DNA of 64,000 nucleotides from positions 124,001 through 188,000 of the forward strand of contig NZ_JAAGOA010000008.1 of assembly GCF_010550675.1 (NCBI RefSeq). Reading direction: 5' to 3'. Source of the stretch: Phytoactinopolyspora halotolerans. GTDB lineage: Bacteria; Actinomycetota; Actinomycetes; Jiangellales; Jiangellaceae. The notes beneath the pieces were generated by a model that did not search any database, had not been told where the DNA came from, and saw only the letters and a list, made by a program, of their open reading frames with translations. The position numbers were made by a program, and so were the translations under genes. The number at the start of each line of letters is the position of its first letter. Position 1 is the stretch's first letter. This document shows, one piece after another, positions 9,696 through 15,497 of this stretch.

Positions 9696-9954
9696 GATCT
9701 CGTCCAGTGCTACGGCGCAACCGGGTACGTGCGATGCGCTGATGAATGTGATCGACCACTTCCCGCACGTCGACCCGGGCGTCGACGTTGATCCATTCGA
9801 CCAGATCCGTCAGCGCGTCCACGACCAGCCATGCGTCGCGCGCTGTGCTGATGTCGAAGGCGTCCTCACCAATGCGCTCGCCGACGAGGTCCCCCTGCGC
9901 GCGGCCGGCCACATCGGCGCGGCCGGTGCGGGCAGCGCCGTCCACCCCGGGCAT
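9658..9954 (-). CDS. Small hypothetical protein, possibly the N-terminal part of the next gene
   Basis: 98 residues from an ATG at 9954 with GGTGGG upstream. The first ~70 residues have strongly coding third positions ('DAWLVVDALTDLVEWINVDA'), but codon bias fades after about 9740 while the frame of the downstream gene improves. One frameshift near 9740 would join both into a protein of about 340 residues. No domain is recognised. Confidence 0.5.
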   Translation of the reverse strand: MPGVDGAARTGRADVAGRAQGDLVGERIGEDAFDISTARDAWLVVDALTDLVEWINVDARVDVREVVDHIHQRIARTRLRRSTGRDLGRVGPVRVRRL

Positions 9955-9991
9955 AGGACACCCACCAACCTCACCGGAACCCGGCGCGTCA

Positions 9992-10681
9992 TCACGAGTC
10001 GTCCTGTGCCTCGATCCTGCGTGTCCCCGCAGGTGGGACGTCGTGTCCTCGCCGTCGTTCCGCTTCGCGCTCTGCGTGTCGTCGGCGCGGTTCGGTGGGC
10101 GTGACGATGGCGACCTTGCCCTTGACGGTTGGGTGCCATTCGCTGTGTCGGTGCCATCCATGCTCGTGAAGTGCATCGTCGGCGCGGCTGAGGTCACCGA
10201 CCCAGTCGATCTGCCACTCATCGATGGTCCAGGGCAGTTGCTCATCCGGGGTGATGGCTTTGACGACCAGGGCGGGGCTGCGTTCGAAGTTCAGCCAGGC
10301 CACGTAGCGGGCATCGTTACCGGCGAAGACCAATTCCGCATGCCTTGCAGTGTCGACGAGCATCACACCGACGGAGTTGGCCTGATCGATGTCGAACGTG
10401 GCTGCGGTGTCGCCGAACGAGGCAATGATCTTCTGAGCGAACATGTCGATCGCGATACTGAATGGGCCGTCTGCGCTGCGGTCCAAGCGCGGCAGGACGG
10501 TGATCCGCACATGACGTTCGTTTTCCTGCTCGACCCCGAGCGGATATAGCTGCTCCCGGGCAAGCGCGTCGTTGATGTGTTCGTCGGTGGCCAGCTCGAC
10601 GGTGCGGACGACGTTGTGGTGCTCGTCTGAGATCTCCATGCGACGCGGGCTGGCATCGAGGTCCACATCAGCCGTGTACAT
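9992..10681 (-). CDS. Hypothetical protein, paralogue of the gene at 12678
   Basis: 229 residues; ATG at 10681 with AAGGAG five bases upstream. The N-terminus has 'MYTADVDL', a 'VRTVELATDEHINDALARE' segment and 'RHVRITVLPRLDRS...FSIAIDMFAQKI', which align in order with the 222-residue product of the gene ending at 12678 (both have 'PRLD' then 'IALDMF/IAIDMF' about 20 residues on). The C-terminus is a charged Arg/Glu tail. No known domain or function is recognised. Two diverged copies in one operon region suggest an old duplication. Confidence 0.75.
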   Translation of the reverse strand: MYTADVDLDASPRRMEISDEHHNVVRTVELATDEHINDALAREQLYPLGVEQENERHVRITVLPRLDRSADGPFSIAIDMFAQKIIASFGDTAATFDIDQANSVGVMLVDTARHAELVFAGNDARYVAWLNFERSPALVVKAITPDEQLPWTIDEWQIDWVGDLSRADDALHEHGWHRHSEWHPTVKGKVAIVTPTEPRRRHAEREAERRRGHDVPPAGTRRIEAQDDS

Positions 10682-10762
10682 GTGCGCTCCTTAGACGAGT
10701 GGTGCTCCCTCGGCTTCCACGGCAGCATCCACAGTGGCTCTCATCACGCTGAGCTTGGGGAT

Positions 10763-11593
10763 TTAGTAGGACTGGTGCTGTTCCCGGCGGGTCTGGTCGT
10801 CGCTGGGCGGGTTGTGGTGGTTCCGGGCGAGGTCGCCAGCGCAGGTGAGAGCGTTGGCGAGCCGGCGAGCGCGGCAGCCGTCGAAGACGAAAGTGCGGGG
10901 CCGCTGGGTGGTGAGACGCATCTCTATCACCGGTGTCGCGGTGAACACGGTGTCGACGACGTAGTAGTCGGTGCTCGCGCGTTGTCGCAGCAGCACGGCC
11001 TCGTCAATGTGCCAGATCGCGAGATTGCCCTTCCAGTCGTCGAAGCCGCGTACGCGTTGGACGCGGACCGCGGCTGCGGTACAGCCTTGGCTGGGGCAGG
11101 TGTCCACCGTTTCCACGACACGGGCGACTTGGTTATCGCTGCAGCGCTCCAGGGTGACCAGCGCCCCCGGCGTGACGTGCGGGCGCTGAACAGGGTGCGT
11201 GTTGGCGCCGTACAGGTCTAGTTCGTCGGCGGCGAGAGTCAGGTCCTCGGCGAGTTGGCGGGCTTGGCAGTCGTTGTAGGTGTGGGCAACCGGTGGATCT
11301 TCTCGCCCGGTGACCACAGTGATCACCGGGCGGGTGCCGAAGTGGACCCACACGGCCAGGTCGTCGCCGAGCGAGGCGTCGACGCGCGTGCCGTGCACGG
11401 TGACGTCGCTGGTGTGGCGGGTCTCGATCTGGCCGGTGTCGAGGTGGCGGATGCGCACTGCGCGTGCTGTGCAGCCCTCGTTCGGGCACTCATCCAGGCG
11501 CTCCACGACCTCGGCGACCTTGTCGGGGTCTCCGTCGTGCATGACGACGTGGGCTCCGGGCACGATGTCCAGGGCACGGGTTGTAGTGGTCAT
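10763..11593 (-). CDS. Hypothetical protein with two internal repeats
   Basis: 276 residues; the ATG at 11593 overlaps the stop of the upstream gene (ATGA). Two halves repeat the same module: 'VPGAHVVMHDGDPDKVAEVVERLDECPNEGC' is split here by position, its first 11 residues near residue 11 and the CPNEGC near 38; the second copy near residue 140 has 'PGALVTLERCSDNQVARVVE' followed by 'CPSQGC'. Each repeat ends in a 'CPxxGC' pair and a hydrophobic 'AVRI/AVRV' strand, followed by a segment ending in 'QARQLAEDL' or 'RARRLANAL'. The cysteine pairs could bind metal. No family is recognised. Confidence 0.75.
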   Translation of the reverse strand: MTTTTRALDIVPGAHVVMHDGDPDKVAEVVERLDECPNEGCTARAVRIRHLDTGQIETRHTSDVTVHGTRVDASLGDDLAVWVHFGTRPVITVVTGREDPPVAHTYNDCQARQLAEDLTLAADELDLYGANTHPVQRPHVTPGALVTLERCSDNQVARVVETVDTCPSQGCTAAAVRVQRVRGFDDWKGNLAIWHIDEAVLLRQRASTDYYVVDTVFTATPVIEMRLTTQRPRTFVFDGCRARRLANALTCAGDLARNHHNPPSDDQTRREQHQSY

Positions 11594-12105
11594 GGCTTCG
11601 TCTCCTCATCCTGGTCGTGGCGGCGCGGCTGTGTCGGCATGTCGTCTGCGATGTCGGCTTGTTCGTTGACCGCGTCGGCCAGGTCACGGGCGGCTTCGGT
11701 ATCCAACTCCACGACACGGTCGATGATGATCAATGAGACCGCGCGGGTGAGCGGGTTGGCTGCCACGCCGAGACCGGCGATCACGACGGGGTCCCACGCC
11801 GGCTGCGCACGGGTGTAGATTCCCCGATCGTTGTGGCACTCCGGCCCGACAGGCCGGGCACCAAGGCGGATGGCTGCGTCGATCAGGGCCTCCCCGTCCA
11901 GAGGGCATGTGCTCGCCACTACGTCGCCGTGTGTGCCCACGATCTGCACCGTGCCGTCGTTGGCATAGACGACCTCCCACCGGTCGGTTGGCTGTAGGTC
12001 AGCGTAGATCTGCGCACCGGTCAGAGGGGTTGAGCCGTCCGTGTCGCCAGCGGCTGCCGTGGCTGTAGCCACTCCAGGGCCGTTGACGACGCACATATCC
12101 TCCAC
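11590..12105 (-). CDS. Hypothetical protein, probably the C-terminal part of a frameshifted GntR regulator
   Basis: 171 residues as an independent frame (start at ATG 12105 or an ATG three codons on). Upstream in the same frame, codons continue naturally through 'FAVAELTTFHLVED', which is what should follow the helix-turn-helix of the GntR-like gene at 12021-12317. The C-terminal part has 'DRWEVVYANDGTVQIVG' and a helix 'AARDLADAVNEQADIADDMP'. Its stop overlaps the next start (ATGA). As an intact gene it would encode a GntR-type DNA-binding domain followed by a unique ligand or partner domain. Confidence 0.6.
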   Translation of the reverse strand: MEDMCVVNGPGVATATAAAGDTDGSTPLTGAQIYADLQPTDRWEVVYANDGTVQIVGTHGDVVASTCPLDGEALIDAAIRLGARPVGPECHNDRGIYTRAQPAWDPVVIAGLGVAANPLTRAVSLIIIDRVVELDTEAARDLADAVNEQADIADDMPTQPRRHDQDEETKP

Positions 12106-12317
12106 CAGGTGGAACGTGGTGAGCTCAGCAACCGCGAACCGACGGTGGGAATGGACACCTGATACTCCAAGGCGAGGTCAGCCTCGCTGAGGAAGACACC
12201 CGGGCCCAGCTCGCCGGTCTGGATCCTCGTCGCGAGATGCTCGGCGAGCTTGCGGTAGACGAAGTCAGGCTCGCCACGGTTCGGATCGAAAGGCCCAACT
12301 CTTGTGCTGTTGGTCAT
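12021..12317 (-). CDS. GntR-type winged-helix N-terminus, frameshifted
   Basis: The frame starts at ATG 12317, five bases after the stop of another GntR gene. 'PDFVYRKLAEHLATRIQTGE' and 'LSEADLALEYQVSIPTV' are the first two-thirds of a GntR winged helix. After the recognition-helix start (about residue 60) the frame gives unlikely sequence, while the other frame carries the expected continuation into 11590-12105. A single-base change near 12145 explains both. The split gene would be a second GntR regulator next to the intact one. Confidence 0.6.
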   Translation of the reverse strand: MTNSTRVGPFDPNRGEPDFVYRKLAEHLATRIQTGELGPGVFLSEADLALEYQVSIPTVGSRLLSSPRSTWWRICASSTALEWLQPRQPLATRTAQPL

Positions 12318-12321
12318 GGGT

Positions 12322-12681
12322 TCACCGGCCTATGGTGTTTATGGAGGGATCGTGCGTACACACCGCTTCTGCTGAGCGGTGCTGGCCGCCACGAGCACGG
12401 TCTCGGGGCGTGGCGATGAAGTTGCCCTTGGCCGGCAGCGTGATCACTAGCCCGCGCTCGCGAAGTTCATCCGTGGCCCGCCGAATTGTGCCGATCGAGA
12501 CGTCTAGCATCAAGGCAAAGTCCTTCTCGCCCGGCAGGCGCGCACCACGGGGAAGTATCCCTGATTCAATGCGCTCAGCGATGAAGTCCGCCGCCTGCAA
12601 GTACAAGTAGCCGGGGGTGTCTATGCGCTCCCACTCTGTGAGCGCATCCCGCCAACTCTGCTGGTCGTGCTCCCCAGTCAT
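12322..12681 (-). CDS. GntR family transcriptional regulator (short, DNA-binding domain only)
   Basis: 119 residues; the ATG at 12681 overlaps the upstream stop (ATGA), which fixes the start within a longer frame. Residues about 20-95 are a GntR winged helix: 'YLYLQAADFIAERIESG', 'LPGEKDFALMLDVSIGTIRR' (helix-turn-helix) and 'RERGLVITLPAKGNFIA' (wing). There is no effector domain, only a short basic tail. Small GntR proteins of this type regulate transfer genes in actinobacterial elements (KorSA-like proteins are GntR members), so an element-control role is plausible. Confidence 0.85.
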   Translation of the reverse strand: MTGEHDQQSWRDALTEWERIDTPGYLYLQAADFIAERIESGILPRGARLPGEKDFALMLDVSIGTIRRATDELRERGLVITLPAKGNFIATPRDRARGGQHRSAEAVCTHDPSINTIGR

Positions 12682-13346
12682 GAGCCACTCGCACAACCGC
12701 GATCGGCGTCGATCATGACGCACCCGAGGGCACGTACGGTCGACCAGGGAATGATGACTGTCTGGTTCAGTACAGCCGATTCGCGACGCCGACCGGCAGT
12801 CGTGGGTCCGGAGATCATCAGACCTAGATGCGTCGCGCCTCCCGGCTCGGGAGAGAACACAGGTGCTTGGAACAGGCGCACGAGATGCAGCGCGTGCGGT
12901 CCCGTCTCGCCGCACCAACGGACGAGCTTGGGCGTTTCGTGGTCGGCACGGATCCAGGTCACACGCGTCGGTTCGTCGGCGAACTTCCATGCCTTCTCCG
13001 CGGCGGCTCGTGCGAGTGCTTCGGCGGCCTGGGCGGCATCGGTTTGGTCGATGCGTGTCACACAGTCGTCTACCCGCACGGAGACCTTGCGGTGGAACAT
13101 GTCGAGGGCGATCAGCGGGTTCGGTCCGAAGATCTCGTCCAGTCTGGGTTGGACGCTGACGGCGAAGCCGCGGTCAGGGCCTTTGTCGAGGCGGTAACGC
13201 GGGCCGAACGGTTCGAGGCCGAGCCGGGCCAGGGCGGCGTCGGGATCCTCGTTCTCATCGAGCACGCTGTAGGTGACGAGCTCACCGTCAGAGCTCTCGA
13301 TTTTCAGGTCGCGCACCGGGAGCGTGCGGATGGTCGCCATGTACAT
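12678..13346 (-). CDS. Hypothetical protein, paralogue of the gene at 9992
   Basis: 222 residues. The ATG at 13346 follows GGAGGAG and overlaps the stop of a 38-codon gene as TGATG, so its translation is coupled. 'MYMATIRTL' and 'SYSVLDENEDPDAALARLGL'-type segments, then 'VSVQPRLDEIF' and 'LIALDMFHRKVSVRV', align with the 229-residue protein from 10681. An Ala-rich helix ('AAQAAEALARAAAEKAW') and 'VTWIRADHETP' follow. No domain is recognised. It heads a minus-strand operon with both GntR genes. Confidence 0.75.
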   Translation of the reverse strand: MYMATIRTLPVRDLKIESSDGELVTYSVLDENEDPDAALARLGLEPFGPRYRLDKGPDRGFAVSVQPRLDEIFGPNPLIALDMFHRKVSVRVDDCVTRIDQTDAAQAAEALARAAAEKAWKFADEPTRVTWIRADHETPKLVRWCGETGPHALHLVRLFQAPVFSPEPGGATHLGLMISGPTTAGRRRESAVLNQTVIIPWSTVRALGCVMIDADRGCASGS

Positions 13347-13462
13347 CAGGCCTCTCCTCCGCACGGCAGAACACGTTGGGGTTTGGCGTCCGCGGCGTGG
13401 TGCAAGGAGAGAGCGCCCAGTCTGTCGAGCGCGGCATGCCTCGGAACAGGTATATGACTCAT
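13346..13462 (-). CDS. 38-residue peptide, first gene of the 13.4-10.8 kb operon
   Basis: ATG at 13462 with a perfect AGGAGG eight bases upstream, 38 sense codons, and a TGA that shares bases with the next ATG (TGATG). The peptide starts MSHIPVPRHAALDRL and ends PCGGEA. The last codons contain the ribosome site GGAGGAG of the next gene, so ribosomes finishing here can restart there. It may act as a regulatory leader peptide below the structured RNA described next, or as a small effector. No family is recognised. Confidence 0.6.
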   Translation of the reverse strand: MSHIPVPRHAALDRLGALSLHHAADAKPQRVLPCGGEA

Positions 13463-13535
13463 CGTGGTCTCCTCCTGGTTAGGTCAGTGAGGGTTTCAAG
13501 AGCCGCCACGGAGTAGGCGCTACGCGACGGTCTGT
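13463..13535 (-). promoter_or_regulatory. Structured leader RNA, left copy, ribosome site in hairpin
   Basis: Read on the minus strand, the transcript forms a hairpin at 13530-13503 (CCGUC/GGCGG outer pairs, GUAG/CUAC inner pairs). A second hairpin is formed by CCUC (13492-13489) and GAGG (13474-13471) around the 14-base loop ACUGACCUAACCAG. The 3' arm of the second hairpin is part of the AGGAGG ribosome site of the 38-residue gene, so folding should block translation. Bases 13471-13492 recur exactly, inverted, at 14540-14561, where a homologous leader has different but compensating stem bases. Confidence 0.6.
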
Positions 13536-13613
13536 CGGCCTATTCAGTTGTTCGCACCGCAAAGACGAGCGCCACGGCGGTGTTGAACCGGTTGTGTGGG
13601 CGACAAGGTCGAG

Positions 13614-13632
13614 CTTAGCGGCGGCCGCTAAG
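13614..13632. promoter_or_regulatory. Palindromic operator, left copy
   Basis: A perfect inverted repeat with 9-bp arms (CTTAGCGGC / GCCGCTAAG) around one base, 80 bp upstream of the left leader RNA. The core TTAGCGG-N3-CCGCTAA is repeated at 14409-14429. Two copies at matching places ahead of two homologous leaders point to binding by one dimeric repressor or activator. Confidence 0.65.
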
Positions 13633-14125
13633 GTTGCCAAGTTGATCTAGAGGCAGCACGATTTTCCACGGCAAACTGAGGACTGGCTCCAACGCACGCC
13701 AGGTATCAAGTATTTGGCGACGCCCGTCATGGCGCCCACGTGTGACGCTCTACTCCGGGGCGACGCGGGCTTGGCACATGGTGGCGGCCCGGCCCATGTC
13801 GTGCCGCCGACTGCCGGCGGGTTGTACGCCGCAGCCCGAGACCACAGGGAGCAGCAGCAGCTACGCTTGGTTCCACCCTCAGCTGTTCAGAACTTGTGAA
13901 CGCGCACGCGGTCGGCTTCCAGGTCCACGCTGGGTGTGCGTCACGCCCACCGGCGACGTCGGCAAATCCCCGCGCAAACGCATGTTGCTGCCCACCCGGC
14001 AGCGGGACGGTGAACCCACCGTTGCTTCGCTGAGCGGTACCCGACGGTCCGCCAGGTACACGTCGACTTCGTCGCCGACCGTCGTTAGAAGACTTCCTTT
14101 CGAAACCGCCGTCGGGGTTTCGCTT
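13633..14125. other. Gap with competing frames, no confident gene
   Basis: A minus-strand frame continuous with 14125-13879 and a plus-strand frame at 13742-14134 overlap here. The minus frame has some protein-like sequence ('LLTTVGDEVDVYLADRRVPLS') directly after the HTH gene stop but no clear start codon. The plus frame is rich in Cys, Ser and Pro and looks like a shadow. Neither is called. Confidence 0.4.
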
Positions 14126-14386
14126 TCACCGTGAACGACCTTCGGCGATCTGCTGTGCACGGTTGGGGTGGATGCCGAGCGCTTCACCGATCTGGCGATG
14201 AGACCAGCCTGCCTGCCGCAGCTCGAGCACGGCGGCGCGACGGACGCTGCGCAGCTCGGCGTGAACTTCAGCGAGCTCGTCCTCCATCCTGGCGACTTCG
14301 AGAGCCCGCTGCACCGGGTCTGCAATCGACTTGATCCGGTCGACCTCGGCCACTGGTTCACCCACTCGCCGAGCGTATCCGTGCAC
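14126..14386 (-). CDS. Small helix-turn-helix protein (sigma-70 region 4-like)
   Basis: 86 residues; GTG start at 14386 with AAGGGG eight bases upstream. A coiled-coil-like helix ('DPVQRALEVARMEDELAEVH') precedes a C-terminal HTH, 'VLELRQAGWSHRQIGEALGI' followed by 'HPNRAQQIAEG'. The order (helix then HTH at the end) is typical of small actinobacterial regulators resembling sigma region 4. It reads away from the operator at 14409-14429, just 22 bp upstream, so it is probably autoregulated and may be the protein that binds both palindromes (inference). It sits between the two inverted leader RNAs. Confidence 0.8.
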   Translation of the reverse strand: MHGYARRVGEPVAEVDRIKSIADPVQRALEVARMEDELAEVHAELRSVRRAAVLELRQAGWSHRQIGEALGIHPNRAQQIAEGRSR

Positions 14387-14408
14387 ACGATGACGTTCCC
14401 CTTGGCGT

Positions 14409-14429
14409 CCTTAGCGGGCGCCGCTAAGG
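14409..14429. promoter_or_regulatory. Palindromic operator, right copy
   Basis: A perfect inverted repeat with 9-bp arms (CCTTAGCGG / CCGCTAAGG) around GCG. It lies 22 bp upstream of the small HTH gene on the minus strand and about 70 bp upstream of the plus-strand leader RNA, so it could control a divergent promoter pair. Same core as the site at 13614-13632. Confidence 0.65.
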
Positions 14430-14498
14430 ACGGCTCGCAGCTGTGATAACCGCATACTGCTGATGACTCGCGTGGGTCCAGCACCCCCGCAGGGGCGG

Positions 14499-14570
14499 GG
14501 CCGTCGCAGAGCGCCAACTCTGTGACGGCCCCTTGGTCGCCTCACTGACCTAACCAGGAGGCGACCCATA
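14499..14570 (+). promoter_or_regulatory. Structured leader RNA, right copy, ribosome site in hairpin
   Basis: On the plus strand, GGCCGUC (14499) pairs with GACGGCC (14530), with AGAG/CUCU inside. Then GGUCGCCUC (14535-14543) pairs perfectly with GAGGCGACC (14558-14566) around the same 14-base loop as the left copy. AGGAGG is buried in this second stem. At the position equivalent to the left start codon there is no ATG (the bases read ATAGG), so the gene once served here seems lost. A C/G-rich hairpin (CCCC-GCA-GGGG) lies just upstream near 14490. Confidence 0.6.
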
Positions 14571-14663
14571 GGTACCGTATCGGGCATCGGACGTCCGCTG
14601 ATCCACACCGGTCCATTGACGCCTGACACGAGTCGCGTTTCGACGTATGCCTATGCCGACGGC

Positions 14664-14999
14664 TCAGTCCGTTGCGGGCCAATGGGGACCGAGGTAGGGG
14701 TCCGAGTTAGCTTGTGCCCAGCGGTCGAGGATCTTCGCGAGGCCGGCGGCCTGCGCGCCGCCGGCCGGGAGGTTCCGCTTCAATACGAACACCAACACGA
14801 CGTCACGTTCAATAGAGAAGTCGACGACGTTCTCGGTGACGACGGCACGCCCTTCCGCGCGGGCCAGCGCGGCGACCTGGGCATCATCGGCTGCTTGTAG
14901 CCCGACGTCGAAGACGTGCACGGCATCGTGACCGTGACTCTCGCGCAACAGTTCGGCCGCGGCCGGCGGGAACATCTCGTCGATGAGAAACGCGTTCAC
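14664..14999 (-). CDS. PIN-like toxin (DUF5615 family)
   Basis: 111 residues; ATG at 14999 overlaps the antitoxin stop (ATGA). 'MNAFLIDEMFPPAAAELLRE' with the early acidic pair, 'AVHVFDVGLQAADDAQVAAL' and 'AEGRAVVTENVVDFSIERDV' match the small PIN-like DUF5615 fold, where clustered acidic residues bind metal for RNase activity. Length is normal for the family. Function as a toxin RNase follows from the family and from the paired upstream gene; plasmid or element maintenance is the likely use. Confidence 0.8.
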   Translation of the reverse strand: MNAFLIDEMFPPAAAELLRESHGHDAVHVFDVGLQAADDAQVAALARAEGRAVVTENVVDFSIERDVVLVFVLKRNLPAGGAQAAGLAKILDRWAQANSDPYLGPHWPATD

Positions 15000-15415
15000 G
15001 CAAGCAGTGCCTCACGCTGGTGCGCAGCGCGCTGACTGTGTTCGGCCATCGCGCGGTTGCGTTCGACCCGCTCGCGGATCTCGTCGGCGTTCTCGGCCGC
15101 ATAGTCGATGGCGATACGGATCAACCGTGGGTGCAGGTCCGACTCCGCGGCCAGGGTGGCGATGCGCTGCTCTTGGCTGCCGTCCAGTTCGCGCAGGCGT
15201 GCGATGATCTCCCACACATCCGGGCCGGCGGCCAACGCGGCGCGTCGGTCGTGCGCCGGGCCCCTGAAGATGATGCCGGGATAGTCGAGTTGATCCACGC
15301 CCTCGACGATGAGCCGCTCCAACAACGCCGTGGCGCTCACCCCGTCACGGGCGGCGCGGACTGCCAGGCGTTGTCTGGCGGCATCATCAATGCGGAACGA
15401 CGTGCTTCTGGCCAC
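14996..15415 (-). CDS. Ribbon-helix-helix antitoxin
   Basis: 139 residues. The N-terminal ~45 residues ('MARSTSFRIDDAARQRLAVR' then 'DGVSATALLERLIVEGV') form a ribbon-helix-helix DNA-binding domain. The middle resembles DUF433-type antitoxins ('LDYPGIIFRGPAHDRRAALA', 'DVWEIIARLRELDG') that accompany DUF5615 toxins, and the C-terminus is a long charged helix likely to wrap the toxin. The start codon is preceded by GGAGT. Overlap with the toxin gene indicates one mRNA, normally repressed by the antitoxin itself. Confidence 0.85.
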   Translation of the reverse strand: MARSTSFRIDDAARQRLAVRAARDGVSATALLERLIVEGVDQLDYPGIIFRGPAHDRRAALAAGPDVWEIIARLRELDGSQEQRIATLAAESDLHPRLIRIAIDYAAENADEIRERVERNRAMAEHSQRAAHQREALLA

Positions 15416-15497
15416 GACTCCACCTCCGTCTCATTCCACTCCCGAGTGTAGCGCATATGAAGCGTACGCGCGCTGCGGCTGAATCGGAAGCGATGAC

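Noticed and set aside
13742-14134. Plus-strand 130-codon frame in the regulatory region
   Set aside because: Ser/Pro/Cys-rich, without ribosome site, and competing with a minus frame of similar quality; left uncalled.
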